From Amycolatopsis alba DSM 44262 (GTDB lineage Bacteria > Actinomycetota > Actinomycetes > Mycobacteriales > Pseudonocardiaceae), in NCBI RefSeq assembly GCF_000384215.1, contig NZ_KB913032.1, positions 769,021 through 833,020 on the forward strand: DNA of 64,000 bases, written 5' to 3'. The notes below the pieces were generated by a model. The model did no database searches. It worked only from the letters and a program-made list of their open reading frames with translations, and was not told where the DNA came from. The translations under genes were made by a program, and so were the position numbers. This document shows positions 16,584 to 25,588 of this stretch, piece by piece. The stretch's first letter is position 1. Every line of letters begins with the position of its first letter.

Positions 16584-16992
16584 TCGTGAATGGCGATTCG
16601 GGTTATTGAGGGGTAAGTCAAACGTGTCGTGTCGTTGGGGTGTGCGCCGTGTCTCGAAGGCCCCCTGTGGGACGTTCACCGTCCTGAAGGCCCCCTTTGA
16701 GACATCCCGAAGTGCGGCGAGTCTGTGAGCCGCCGGACTTTGTGGCACTGACTGTGTGGATTTTGGTGCGTTGGACGCGCAGAAATCCACACGGTCCCGC
16801 GTGACAGGTCCTGTCATGACGGGGTGTGTGGAAACAGGGACGTTGAACGTCCCTATTTCCACACACCCCTCACTTTCAGTGACCCCTCGCACCCCGTCCA
16901 CGTGCAGTCTGTGAAGGAGGCCTTCACGGACTCGCCGCCCGCCAGGACACGTTTGCCTTACCCCTCAATAGAACGCGAAACGCCACTCACGA
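16584..16992. repeat. MITE-like non-coding element with about 45-base inverted ends
   Basis: The left end (16584-16628) and right end (16946-16992) are imperfect inverted repeats of 45-47 bases. The inner 25 bases match at 24 positions, including TATTGAGGGGTAAG and its complement. The outermost bases read TCGTGAATGG on the left and CCACTCACGA on the right. Inside are further palindromes: 16752-16793; 16821-16869, with 14-base arms GGGGTGTGTGGAAA; and 16907-16932, a short gene-end hairpin. No reading frame encodes a recognisable protein. The element fills the gap between the convergent LysR and serine hydrolase genes. Confidence 0.65.
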
Positions 16993-16998
16993 AGGTGA

Positions 16999-18153
16999 TC
17001 AACGACCGCAGAGCGCGTGGTCGATCACCGGGTCCAGGGGATTCCCCGAAGGCAGTTCGGCATCGGGTTTGAAGGGCGTCAGGGTGTTCAGCGACACCAT
17101 CACGCTGCGCTTGCCGTCCTCGGTCACGCCGTTGCCCGTCGAGTTGCCGGGCAGCGAGCCGCCGTGGCCCCAGAAGGCGCCGCAGGAGCTGGTCAGCTTC
17201 TTGAGCCCCAGCCCGTATTCCCCGAGTCCCGGCGCGGGCACGGTCTTCTTCATCTCGGCCAGCAACGCGGGCTTGAGCACCTTGCCGCCCAGCAGCGCCC
17301 GCAGGAACTTGTTGCCGTCCTCGGTGGTGCTGTTGATCGAACCGTCCGCTCCGCCGCCCATCGACGGATTCATCAGCGTCACGTCCACCTGCCGTCCGAG
17401 CCGCGGCGGGTTCGAGCCCTCGACGACGAACCGGTCGTAGCCCCTGGCATGCGGGGCGGGGAGGAACGGCGAGGTGTGGGGCAAGGTCGTTTCCCGCAGG
17501 TCGAGCGGGCGGACGATGCGGTCGGTGATCGCCTGCCGCCAGTCCCGGCCGGTCACCTTCTCGGTCACCATCCCGGCGAGCACGTAGTTGGTGTTGGAGT
17601 ATTGCCAGCTCGTTCCCGGCGCGAACTCCGGCGGCTTCCCGACCGCGAGCTTCACCGCCTCGGACGCGCTGAGCCTGTCGAACCGGTGACGCAGAAAGCC
17701 TTTCTCGGTGAAGAGGTCGAGTTCCGCCATGTAGTCGTGCAGGCCGCTGGTGTGCTGCAAGAGCTGCCGGACGGTGATCGCGCGGCCGTCGTTGCCGTTG
17801 CCGCTCACCACCCCTGGCAGCCACCGGTCCACGGTGTCCTCCAGGGAAAGCCTGCCCTCGCCGACGAGCTGGAGCATCGTCGCGGACAGGAACGTCTTGC
17901 TGAAACTGGCGATCCGGAAATGCGCGTTCCACGGCATCGGGGTCCTGGTCCGCAGATCACCGTGACCGCTGCGCACCTTGACGCTGCCCTGGGCCGTGCT
18001 CAGTTCCACGAGCACGCCCGGTGAGCCGTTCGCCACGAGCACGTCGGCGTCATGCTGCAAGGTCCGCTGCGACTGCGATGCCGCGGACGCGAAGGCCGGG
18101 GAAACGAGCGTTGCCGCGCACACCGCGGCGATGACCACTGAAGTTCGTTTCAT
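16999..18153 (-). CDS. Secreted serine hydrolase, beta-lactamase / D-Ala-D-Ala carboxypeptidase class C fold
   Basis: The protein has 384 residues from the ATG at 18153, chosen because it starts a clear signal peptide (MKRTSVVIAAVCAATLVSPAFASAA). Penicillin-binding-type motifs are present: SxxK as SFSK, YxN as YSN (in WQYSNTNYV), and HxG as WGHGGSLPG. It is probably exported. It may act on peptidoglycan stem peptides or small esters/amides, which the sequence cannot separate. It is related in style to the Streptomyces R61 DD-peptidase. Confidence 0.88.
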   Translation of the reverse strand: MKRTSVVIAAVCAATLVSPAFASAASQSQRTLQHDADVLVANGSPGVLVELSTAQGSVKVRSGHGDLRTRTPMPWNAHFRIASFSKTFLSATMLQLVGEGRLSLEDTVDRWLPGVVSGNGNDGRAITVRQLLQHTSGLHDYMAELDLFTEKGFLRHRFDRLSASEAVKLAVGKPPEFAPGTSWQYSNTNYVLAGMVTEKVTGRDWRQAITDRIVRPLDLRETTLPHTSPFLPAPHARGYDRFVVEGSNPPRLGRQVDVTLMNPSMGGGADGSINSTTEDGNKFLRALLGGKVLKPALLAEMKKTVPAPGLGEYGLGLKKLTSSCGAFWGHGGSLPGNSTGNGVTEDGKRSVMVSLNTLTPFKPDAELPSGNPLDPVIDHALCGR

Positions 18154-18258
18154 ACCGGCAAAACTACGAAGCATCGGCCCGACCGGCATCGGCATCGAGG
18201 CGGAAACCGCCTACCCCCGCAGTGCTAGCCGTGGCGGGGCCTTCTCAGGGTTCAGCCC

Positions 18259-18894
18259 TTACACGATCATTCCCGGCATCACGAGGGCCAACCGCGCCGC
18301 CGGCGGCAGCGATGCCTGTTCCGGCACGGCCTGGAAGGCCTGGATGACGAGCGCGGCGAACCGCCGGGACGCCGCGACCTCCGCGGCGGGCGAAGCGGCT
18401 TGGATCCCGTTGTTGGCCATGAGCATGAGGATCAGGTCTTCGAGGACGAAGTCGGGACGCAGTTTCCCGGCGGCCTTCGCCCGGCCCGCGAGCTCCGCGA
18501 TCGCCTTGAGCGCGTGGTCGCGGCCCGTGGTGAAGTCGACCGCTTTGGGGAAGGCCGACACGAAAGCCGCGGTGAAGCCCCGGTCGTGCGAGTGCAGTTC
18601 GCAGATCTTCTCGATCACGGAACAGAACCCACGCCACGGATCCGGGTCGGCCAGTCCCTCGTCGACGATGACGTGGCACAGGCACATCTGGTCGGCGAAG
18701 GCCTCCGTCGCCAGGATCTCCTTGGTCGGGAAATGGCGGTACAGCGTGGCGGGGCCGACGTCGGCGCGGCGCGCGACTTCCCGCAGCGGCACGTTCAGGC
18801 CTTCGGTGGCGAACAGCGCGCGAGCCGCTTCGAGGATGCGCTCGCGGTTGTCCTGGGCGTCGGAACGCGGGATCCGAGTCAAACGGTCGGTCAC
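18259..18894 (-). CDS. TetR-family transcriptional regulator
   Basis: About 211 residues from the GTG at 18894; in-frame GTG 18897, GTG 18903 and TTG 18912 are alternatives. The HTH is LREVARRADVGPATLYRHFPTKEIL, the typical TetR pattern. The C-terminal region is of the SACE_7040-like type common in actinomycetes. It is divergent from the zinc-type oxidoreductase at 18974. A palindrome at 18913-18932 sits directly at its start and is a likely autoregulatory operator. Confidence 0.87.
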   Translation of the reverse strand: MTDRLTRIPRSDAQDNRERILEAARALFATEGLNVPLREVARRADVGPATLYRHFPTKEILATEAFADQMCLCHVIVDEGLADPDPWRGFCSVIEKICELHSHDRGFTAAFVSAFPKAVDFTTGRDHALKAIAELAGRAKAAGKLRPDFVLEDLILMLMANNGIQAASPAAEVAASRRFAALVIQAFQAVPEQASLPPAARLALVMPGMIV

Positions 18895-18912
18895 CACTCT
18901 CACTTTAGCCAA

Positions 18913-18932
18913 AACGGACGGGGGCGTCCGTT
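18913..18932. promoter_or_regulatory. TetR operator candidate
   Basis: AACGGACG and CGTCCGTT are perfect eight-base arms around GGGG. The site lies between the divergent TetR and oxidoreductase genes, directly upstream of the TetR start. Binding by that TetR protein is inferred. Confidence 0.6.
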
Positions 18933-18973
18933 AGCGTCCGCCTGCCAGTGATCGAAGACCGAGGAGACAGAGC

Positions 18974-19930
18974 ATGCGAGCAGTCGAGATCCGGAAGTTC
19001 GGGGCCCCCGAGGGCCTGGCCGTCATCGACCTCCCTTCCCCCGTTCCCGCCGCGGGCGAGGTGCTGATCGGCGTGGAAGCGATCGGCGTCGGCGGTGTCG
19101 ACACCGTGGTCCGGAGCGGGGTCCTCGCCGGCTTCGGTTTCCAGGAAGGGTTCATCCCCGGCAACGAGGTGGCGGGCACCGTCACCGCGGTCGGTGACGA
19201 CGTCGATCCGTCCTGGGTCGGGCGGCGCGTCTGGGCGTTCACCGGTGAGGGCGGCGGTTACGTCGAGCAGACGGCCCTCCCGGTCGATAAGGTCGTTCCC
19301 CTGCCCGAAAATCTGCCCGCCGACGCGGCGGTCGCGCTCGGGACTTCCGGCATGGTTGCCCATTTCGCGCTCGCCCGCGCCCGTTTCGCGGCAGGCGAGT
19401 CGGTGCTCGTGCGCGGAGCGGCGGGCAGTATCGGGATCATGACGGTGCAGCTCGCGGCGGCAGGCGGCGCGAGCGCGGTGGCGGTCACGACGTCCTCGGC
19501 CGAACGTGGCGAACGCCTGCGCGGACTGGGCGCGACCCACGTCCTCGACCGCTCCGGCGAAGGGGACGGTCCCGCCGGGTATGACGTGATCATCGACATC
19601 GTGTCCGGTGTGGACATGCCCTCCTTCTTCGACAGGCTCGCACCGAACGGCCGACTGGTGACCGTCGGCGTGATCGCGGGCATGCCACCGGCGGACTTCG
19701 GCGCGAAGCTGCTGGCGAGGTTCCGCGAATCGCTGTCGGTCGCGGCCTTCAGCGCGGACTCGATCCCCGAACCGGATCGGCGGGCAGTGACCGCGGCGCA
19801 ATTCGACGCGGCGGCACACGGCGAACTGCGTGCGGTGGTGCACGAACTGCTGCCGTTGGAGAAAGCCGTGTCGGCGCACCGGAAGATGGACGACGGCGAG
19901 GTGTTCGGCCGGATCGTGCTGACCCCGTAG
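18974..19930 (+). CDS. Medium-chain (zinc-type/quinone) oxidoreductase
   Basis: The protein has 318 residues and is of the quinone oxidoreductase-like MDR class. The N-terminal GroES-like domain includes GFIPGNEVAGTVTAVGDDV. The Rossmann motif is GAAGSIGIMTVQLAAAGG. The zinc-ligand cysteines of alcohol dehydrogenases are absent, so it is probably a zinc-free NADPH-dependent quinone or enone reductase. It is divergent from the TetR gene and likely repressed by it. Confidence 0.86.
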   Translation: MRAVEIRKFGAPEGLAVIDLPSPVPAAGEVLIGVEAIGVGGVDTVVRSGVLAGFGFQEGFIPGNEVAGTVTAVGDDVDPSWVGRRVWAFTGEGGGYVEQTALPVDKVVPLPENLPADAAVALGTSGMVAHFALARARFAAGESVLVRGAAGSIGIMTVQLAAAGGASAVAVTTSSAERGERLRGLGATHVLDRSGEGDGPAGYDVIIDIVSGVDMPSFFDRLAPNGRLVTVGVIAGMPPADFGAKLLARFRESLSVAAFSADSIPEPDRRAVTAAQFDAAAHGELRAVVHELLPLEKAVSAHRKMDDGEVFGRIVLTP

Positions 19931-20044
19931 CCAGGTCCTTTGTGGAGGTCGCGTCACCCGGTCAGTGCACTTTCCCCCATTGCGTGCGCCCGCGCACTAG
20001 GCTGCCCACTCGTGCCTGAACCGTCCAGACCGAAGGCGGCGCCG

Positions 20045-21091
20045 ATGCCCGAGGGACCCGGTTTCACGGCGGTCGACCTGCGACCGCTCGCCGCCGGGGA
20101 GGGAACCAGCGCCTACTGCGTGAACGACGCCGGGATGATCGTCGGCGAGTCGGGTTCACGGCCGGTGCGCTGGGATCCCGACGGGAGTCCCGCTCCCTTG
20201 CCGGTCCTCGACGGCTGTTCCGGCGGCCGCGCCGTCAGCGCCAACGCCGACGGCGTCATCGCGGGCGCGCTCTACACCGGCGAGCATCTCCGGCCCGTCT
20301 GCTGGCGGCCCGACGGCCGGGTGCACGCGCTCGAACTCCCGCTCGGCATGATCTCGGGCACGACGTGCCGGGTGAACGAACGTGGCTCGGTGCTGGGGAA
20401 CGCGATGCGGCCGGGTTACCGCTGGCGGGCGCTGCGCTGGGAGCCCGGCGGCGAGGCGGTGGAACTCGGCGCCCTGTCCGGCGGCGAGACCCAGGGCCAC
20501 GACCTGAACGGACTGGACGAGGTCGTCGGCTCGGCCAAGAACGGCACGGGTGGCCGGACAGCGGTGCGCTGGAGCCCGTCGGGCAAGATCAGCAAACTGC
20601 CCCCGCCCCGCCGCGCGACGGCCTGCGGGATCACCGACTCCGGCGCCATCCTCGGCGACGGGGTCGTGTGGAACCGTGACGGGGGCACCGTCCTGCTCAC
20701 CGGCGACCAGGAGTTCTCCGCCGGGCAGGTCGTCCGGATCACCGAACACGGGGTCACGATCGGCTGGGGCGTGACCCCGGACCGGCTCGGCACCTGCGCC
20801 CGCTGGGATCGCGACGGGCGGCACACCGTGCTCCCGCCGCTGCCTTCGGACATCGGCAGTACGTGTTACGACATCGACGAAGCCGGGACGGTCGTCGGCG
20901 AGTCCGTGAGCCGGGGAGCGGTGCGGCCGGTCCGCTGGGACGCGGACGCGACGCCGTTCCCGCTGCCGTCGCCACGCGGTCTCACCGCGATCATGGCCCA
21001 GCACATCACCGCGAGCGGCGCCGTCATCATCGGCTACGGCTTCGACAAGGACAGCTCCACTTATCGCGGGATCGCTTGGCACCGCTCGTGA
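20045..21091 (+). CDS. HAF-type beta-repeat protein
   Basis: About 348 residues from the ATG at 20045, with GAAGGCGG upstream; GTG 20012 is an alternative. The protein has about eight repeats with the core (N/D)xxGxVxGxS: NDAGMIVGES, NADGVIAGAL, NERGSVLGNA, TDSGAILGDG, TEHGVTIGWG and DEAGTVVGES among them. They alternate with RWxPDG segments. This is the 'HAF' / probable extracellular repeat pattern, likely a beta-propeller-like fold. No signal peptide is visible, so location and function are unknown. Its stop abuts the stop of the convergent EthD gene. Confidence 0.7.
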   Translation: MPEGPGFTAVDLRPLAAGEGTSAYCVNDAGMIVGESGSRPVRWDPDGSPAPLPVLDGCSGGRAVSANADGVIAGALYTGEHLRPVCWRPDGRVHALELPLGMISGTTCRVNERGSVLGNAMRPGYRWRALRWEPGGEAVELGALSGGETQGHDLNGLDEVVGSAKNGTGGRTAVRWSPSGKISKLPPPRRATACGITDSGAILGDGVVWNRDGGTVLLTGDQEFSAGQVVRITEHGVTIGWGVTPDRLGTCARWDRDGRHTVLPPLPSDIGSTCYDIDEAGTVVGESVSRGAVRPVRWDADATPFPLPSPRGLTAIMAQHITASGAVIIGYGFDKDSSTYRGIAWHRS

Positions 21092-21427
21092 TCAGCGTGA
21101 GCCCGAGTGTTCCTCGACCGTCCACGACCGGGTCCGGGAGCGGTCGAGGAACCGGGCTTCGTCCTCGGCGACCCCGGAACCCTCGGCGAGCACGAGCGCG
21201 AGCCAGGCGCCGCGGGTGCCCTCGTCGGCGAACTTCATGTGCGTGATCACGTCGAAGTCGGCCGGGAAACCGCGTGCCCCGATCTCCGGCAGATAGTTGC
21301 GGGTGTAGAGCGCGGGCGACGGTGCGAGGCCGAGGATGAGCGGCACGTGCCGGTTCTCGTAGTAGTCGACGAACTCGTCCCGGCTGAGCCCCTCGCGGGC
21401 CTTGAGCAGGGCGATGGTGGTGATCAC
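21092..21427 (-). CDS. EthD-domain protein
   Basis: The protein has 111 residues and is a small ferredoxin-like alpha+beta barrel protein. The N-terminal pattern ITTIALLKAREGLSRDEFVDYYENRHVPLI is diagnostic of the EthD / stress-responsive dimeric barrel superfamily. It lies 21 bases downstream of the tartrate/malate dehydrogenase gene on the same strand, so the two form an operon. A role in catabolism of a small organic acid or ether is inferred from context only. Confidence 0.82.
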   Translation of the reverse strand: MITTIALLKAREGLSRDEFVDYYENRHVPLILGLAPSPALYTRNYLPEIGARGFPADFDVITHMKFADEGTRGAWLALVLAEGSGVAEDEARFLDRSRTRSWTVEEHSGSR

Positions 21428-21448
21428 GGTCGTGCTCCTTCTGTCGCG

Positions 21449-22501
21449 TCAGCGGCCCACCCGGTCCAGCACCGCGTGCGTGTACCGGGCGGTGTCGGCC
21501 GTTCCGCCGAGATCGACAGTACTGATGCCGTCGGCCAGCGCGCCGAAAGCGGCGGCCAGCAGATCCTCGCTCGCCTCGGGATGTCCCAAGTGGTCGAGCA
21601 TCATGGCCGCGGACCACAGCGCGCCCAGCGGGTTGGCCTTGCCCTGCCCGGCGATGTCGGGGGCGGAGCCGTGCACCGGCTCGAACATCGAGGGGAATTC
21701 GCGCTCGGGGTTGAGGTTCGCCGCCGGGGCGACACCGATGCTCCCGGCCACCGCGGCGGCCAGGTCGCTGAGAATGTCGCCGAAGAGGTTGGAGCCGACG
21801 ATCACGTCGAACCGTTCCGGCGCCAGGACGAGTTTGGCGGCGAGCGCGTCGATGTGCTCCTTGTCGGTGCGCACGTTCTGGTGCCGTGCCGCGACCTCTT
21901 CCACCAGTTCGTCCCAGAACGGCATCGTGTGGACGATACCGTTGCTCTTCGTCGCCGAAGTCACGTGTTTGCCGCGGGTCCCGGCCAGCGTGTAGGCGTA
22001 CTCGACGACGCGGCTCACTCCCTTGCGGGTGAACACCGCCTCCTGCACGGCCAGTTCGTCTTCGGTGCCCCGGCCGAGCCGCCCGCCGATCTCGGAGTAC
22101 TCGCCCTCGACGTTCTCCCGGACCACGACGAGGTCGACGTCCCCGGCGGCACGCAGCGGGCTCGGCACCCCGTCGAGCACTTTGACCGGCCGCAGGTTGA
22201 CGTACTGCCGGAAGCCGCGCCGGATCGGGATCAGCAGCCCCCACAGCGAAACGTGGTCCGGCACGCCCGGCCAGCCGACCGCGCCCAGCAGCACGGCGTC
22301 GTGCCGCCGGATCCGGTCGAGACCGTCGGACGGCATCATCGCGCCCTCGGCGAGGTAGCGCTCGCAGGACCAGTCGAAGGAGTCGTAGGTGAAGGCGATC
22401 CCGTGCCGCCTGCCGACGGCGGCGAGCACGGCCTGGGCCGGGGGCAGCACCTCGGTGCCGATGCCGTCGCCGGGGATGAGCGCGATGCGGTAGCTGGTCA
22501 T
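21449..22501 (-). CDS. Tartrate/D-malate dehydrogenase (TtuC/DmlA type)
   Basis: The protein has 350 residues of the isocitrate/isopropylmalate dehydrogenase family. The loop GAVGWPGVPDHVSLWGLL and the following RGFRQYVNLRPVK segment mark the tartrate dehydrogenase/decarboxylase and D-malate dehydrogenase subgroup rather than LeuB. Metal- and substrate-binding Asp residues lie in GSNLFGDILSDLAA. It oxidatively decarboxylates D-malate, tartrate or a related beta-hydroxy acid with NAD+. Neighbours are an EthD protein downstream and a GntP permease and LysR regulator nearby, so a hydroxy-acid utilisation locus is likely. Confidence 0.87.
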   Translation of the reverse strand: MTSYRIALIPGDGIGTEVLPPAQAVLAAVGRRHGIAFTYDSFDWSCERYLAEGAMMPSDGLDRIRRHDAVLLGAVGWPGVPDHVSLWGLLIPIRRGFRQYVNLRPVKVLDGVPSPLRAAGDVDLVVVRENVEGEYSEIGGRLGRGTEDELAVQEAVFTRKGVSRVVEYAYTLAGTRGKHVTSATKSNGIVHTMPFWDELVEEVAARHQNVRTDKEHIDALAAKLVLAPERFDVIVGSNLFGDILSDLAAAVAGSIGVAPAANLNPEREFPSMFEPVHGSAPDIAGQGKANPLGALWSAAMMLDHLGHPEASEDLLAAAFGALADGISTVDLGGTADTARYTHAVLDRVGR

Positions 22502-22585
22502 GGGTCCAGTGGACGTCGAGCCGGGCCGGTACGTCCAAGACCCAGTTCTTGCCGCACTGAAAGGCTGCGCCTATCAACCCCTGGT

Positions 22586-23218
22586 CGGACTTCCCCGGAC
22601 GAACGCTCCCATTTCGGCGGCCTCGGCGACGGGACGTCCGTCCTCACCGTCGTGCGGCTGTGCCTGATGACGTTCGGCATCCTCACCGCGACGGCCGAGT
22701 ACTCCACCGGGATGATCCGCACCAGCCTCGTCGCCGTTCCCGTCCGACGGAAACTCTTGCTGGGCAAGGTCGTCCTCGTCGCGGCGAGCACACTGATCGC
22801 GGGTGAAACGATCGCCGTGGCGACGTTTTCCGTGAGCAGGCTGCTGATCGGCGACCGGCCGATCGGCTCGCTGACCACTGTGGACACCGGGCTTCCCGCG
22901 ATCCTCGCCGAGGGCCTGCTCATGATGGTCGTCGCGCTGATCGCGCTGGGCCTCGCGACGATGATCAAGTCGACCGCCGGGACACTGGTCACGATGGCGG
23001 TCCTGCTGTTCGCCCTCCCGATGGCCCCGCGGATGCTGCTGCCCGAACCGTGGGGCGGCCGGATCGCCTCGGTGCTGCCCTCGGAACTGGCAGGCCAGCT
23101 CGGCGGCGGGGCGACCGAAATCGTCCTGTCCCCGCTCGGCGCGCTCATCGCGATGGCCGTCTGGGTGATCGCGGCGATCTACGCCGGGCTCACCGCCATC
23201 GGCAAACGAGACGCCTGA
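22586..23218 (+). pseudogene. 5'-truncated ABC-2-type permease remnant
   Basis: In-frame sequence from about 22586 to the stop at 23218 resembles the C-terminal two thirds of antibiotic-type ABC permeases. It has EYSTGMIRTSLVAVPVRRKLL (the cytoplasmic loop signature) and several hydrophobic helices. The usual N-terminal cytosolic segment, first helix and any good start with ribosome site are missing. The frame runs directly into the promoter side of the dehydrogenase gene, and no ATPase partner is adjacent. A short protein from GTG 22652 or ATG 22667 is possible. I read it as a decayed gene. Confidence 0.6.
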
Positions 23219-23219
23219 A

Positions 23220-24098
23220 TCAGTCCTGCTCCGCCAAACCGCGGAAGGCCGCCGCGGCGGGGCTCAGCCGTCCCGGCCTGGACACCAGGGACACCACCAG
23301 GGAATCGGGACAGTCGAGCGCCCGCACGGCGGCACCCGCGGCTTTCGCCAGTGCTCGCCAGGAGTCGCTGACCACCGCGATACCGACCCCGGCGAGAACG
23401 AGTGGCAGGACGGCTTCCCGATGTTCGACCTCGACCGCGAACCGGCTGCCGGGTGCTTGACCGAGTACGGCGTCGGCCACGGCACGCATTCCCGTGCCCT
23501 GCTGGCCGACGATGAGCGCGGCACCGGCGAGATCGGCGGGGCGCACCGGATCCGCGGCGGGCAGCGCCGCCTCGTCGCGGCCCAGTACGGCGAAACGCTG
23601 CGTCTCCAGGTGCAGGGCGTCCAAGCCGGGCAGCGGCGGGGCCGTCGGGGAGGCCGCCACGATGCCGAGCTCGGCGTCACCGGTCGTGAGCGTCCTCCCC
23701 ACGTCGGCGGGGGTGCTCGCCGCGCGGACGGAGATCCGCACGAGCGGGTTGGCGGCGGCGAAGGCGGCGATCAGGTCCGTGAGCGGGCTGACCGACTGCG
23801 ACGGCATCGAGGCGATGACCAGCTCCCCGCCGAGGAGACCGTCGACCGACTCCACCGTCGCACGGGCGAGGTCCAGCCCGCGCAGGACCTCCCGCGCGGG
23901 CGCCACGAGAGCGTGACCGGCCGCCGTCAGCACCAGACGGCGGCCGGTCCGGTGGAACAGAAGGCTCCCCAGGTCCCGCTCGAGCGCCCGCAAGGACTGG
24001 GAGACCGACGGCTGGGCGACGAAAAGCAGCTCCGCGGCCTTGTGGACGCTTCCGGCGTCGACGACGGCCAGGAAGTACCTCAGCTGACGAGCATCCAC
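23220..24098 (-). CDS. LysR-family transcriptional regulator
   Basis: The protein has 292 residues from the GTG at 24098, six bases after a strong AGGAGG. An upstream in-frame ATG at 24113 lies inside that ribosome site and is rejected. The HTH is N-terminal (LRYFLAVVDAGSVHKAAELL, then PSVSQSLRALERDLG), followed by an effector domain. It is divergent from the GntP-family permease, with a LysR-box palindrome between. It likely senses the acid handled by the permease and the nearby dehydrogenase. Confidence 0.88.
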   Translation of the reverse strand: MDARQLRYFLAVVDAGSVHKAAELLFVAQPSVSQSLRALERDLGSLLFHRTGRRLVLTAAGHALVAPAREVLRGLDLARATVESVDGLLGGELVIASMPSQSVSPLTDLIAAFAAANPLVRISVRAASTPADVGRTLTTGDAELGIVAASPTAPPLPGLDALHLETQRFAVLGRDEAALPAADPVRPADLAGAALIVGQQGTGMRAVADAVLGQAPGSRFAVEVEHREAVLPLVLAGVGIAVVSDSWRALAKAAGAAVRALDCPDSLVVSLVSRPGRLSPAAAAFRGLAEQD

Positions 24099-24117
24099 AC
24101 CGCACCTCCTCATGGTC

Positions 24118-24134
24118 GATAGCCGGGGCCTATC
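24118..24134. promoter_or_regulatory. LysR-box candidate between LysR and GntP genes
   Basis: GATAG and CTATC flank CCGGGGC, giving the ATAG-N7-CTAT pattern typical of LysR binding sites. It lies 20 bases upstream of the LysR start and about 110 bases from the permease start. Confidence 0.55.
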
Positions 24135-24242
24135 ACCTTGCCAGCAACCCGGTCTTGGACCGGCGACCCGCCCGAAGGGCTTACTGGGTCGCTACGAGGG
24201 ACGGCAGCGGCGCCGGCCCGCCGCGAGCCCGAGGAGGGCACC

Positions 24243-25580
24243 GTGTCCGATGCCTGGCTCCTTGCCCACACCGGTATCGCCATCGTGGGCGTCGTCGTGC
24301 TGATCACCCGGCTCAAGACGCCCCCGATCTTCGGCCTGCTGATCGGCGCCACCTATCTGGGGCTGGCCACCGGCCTCGGAGCGGGCGGCACGACCGAAGC
24401 GCTCGCCGCCGGATTCGGCGACGTGATGGCCGAGATCGGCCTGCTCATCACCTTCGGCGTCGTCATCGGCTCGCTGCTCACCGCCACGGACACCCTGCAC
24501 CGTGTCCTGGAACGGCTGCTGGGCGTCTTCGGGGAGAAGCGCGTGCCGATGGTGTTCGCGGTCTCCCTGTCCACCTTGTTCACGTCGATCTATTCGGACG
24601 TGGTCCTGGTGCTCACCGCGCCGCTGGCCCGGCGTCTCGGCGTCCGGCTGGGCCCGCGGGGTGTCGCGCTAATGGGCGGCGCGCTGACCGCGGGGATCGA
24701 GGTCGGGCTGGTGTTCGTCGTGCCGGGGGTGGCCGCTCTCGCCGTCGCGGGCCTGCTTCGCGTGCCGCTCGGCGAGATGTTCCTGTTCGGGCTCGCGGTC
24801 GGTCTCCCCACCGCCGTGCTGACCACGCTGGTCTTCACCGTCCTCTTGCGGCGGACGCTCCGCTGGGATCCGGCCACCGACGAACTGGAGACCGGACGCG
24901 CCGCCGAGACCGTCTCCACCGCAACTGGCGCGCGGCGGCTGCCACTGTCGCTGTCGATCTCCCCGGTGCTGCTGACGCTCGCGCTGATCGCCCTCGGCGC
25001 GCTCGCCGTCGCCTTCCGTTTCCCGCTGGGGCCGGTCTCGCTGCCGACCGAGCCGCCGATCGCCATGGCGATCGGCGCCGGGCTCGCGCATCTGCTGGCC
25101 CGGCGCGTCCTGCCCCGGCACGAGGTCGACGCGGCCGTCGGCAAGGCACTGGCGCTGGCCGGGCCCATTCTCGTGCTGTCCGGGCTTTCCGGCTCGGTCG
25201 CCGAGGTGATCGGCAGATCGGGACTGCGCGACGTGCTGGCGAGCTCGTTCGGCACGGGTTTCCTGCCGCCGCTGGTGCTCGTCTGGCTGATCGCCGCCGT
25301 CCTGCACATCGCGATGGGGTCCATCTCGATCTCCGCGATCACCGCGGCGGGCATCCTCGCGCCGATCGCGGGATCGCTCGGTGTCCCGGTGGTGCTGGTC
25401 GCCCTCGCCGCCTGCTCGGGCGCGCTGTTCCTCCCGCACGTCAGCAGCAACTTCTTCTGGATGTTCCAGTCACTGCTCGGGCTGAGCACGCGGGGCACGT
25501 TCAAGACCCACACCGTCGCCATGTCGCTGGCTTCGGTGATCTCGCTCCCGATCGTGCTGCTGCTCGGCCTCGTCGTCTGA
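24243..25580 (+). CDS. GntP-family gluconate/hydroxy-acid permease
   Basis: The protein has 445 residues from the GTG at 24243, after GAGGAGG. It is an integral membrane protein with about 12 hydrophobic segments (for example GIAIVGVVVLITRL, LITFGVVIGSLLTATDTL, LVFVVPGVAALAVAGLL). The C-terminal region includes HIAMGSISISAITAAGILAP. Length and pattern fit the GntP family of H+-coupled gluconate or related hydroxy-acid importers. The LysR regulator is divergent and the tartrate/malate dehydrogenase is close by, suggesting uptake of an acid used by that enzyme. Confidence 0.85.
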   Translation: MSDAWLLAHTGIAIVGVVVLITRLKTPPIFGLLIGATYLGLATGLGAGGTTEALAAGFGDVMAEIGLLITFGVVIGSLLTATDTLHRVLERLLGVFGEKRVPMVFAVSLSTLFTSIYSDVVLVLTAPLARRLGVRLGPRGVALMGGALTAGIEVGLVFVVPGVAALAVAGLLRVPLGEMFLFGLAVGLPTAVLTTLVFTVLLRRTLRWDPATDELETGRAAETVSTATGARRLPLSLSISPVLLTLALIALGALAVAFRFPLGPVSLPTEPPIAMAIGAGLAHLLARRVLPRHEVDAAVGKALALAGPILVLSGLSGSVAEVIGRSGLRDVLASSFGTGFLPPLVLVWLIAAVLHIAMGSISISAITAAGILAPIAGSLGVPVVLVALAACSGALFLPHVSSNFFWMFQSLLGLSTRGTFKTHTVAMSLASVISLPIVLLLGLVV

Positions 25581-25588
25581 CCGCGAAG

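Noticed and set aside
21027..22577. A 516-codon minus-strand frame over the dehydrogenase and EthD genes
   Set aside because: Out of frame with both recognisable proteins and Arg-rich throughout.
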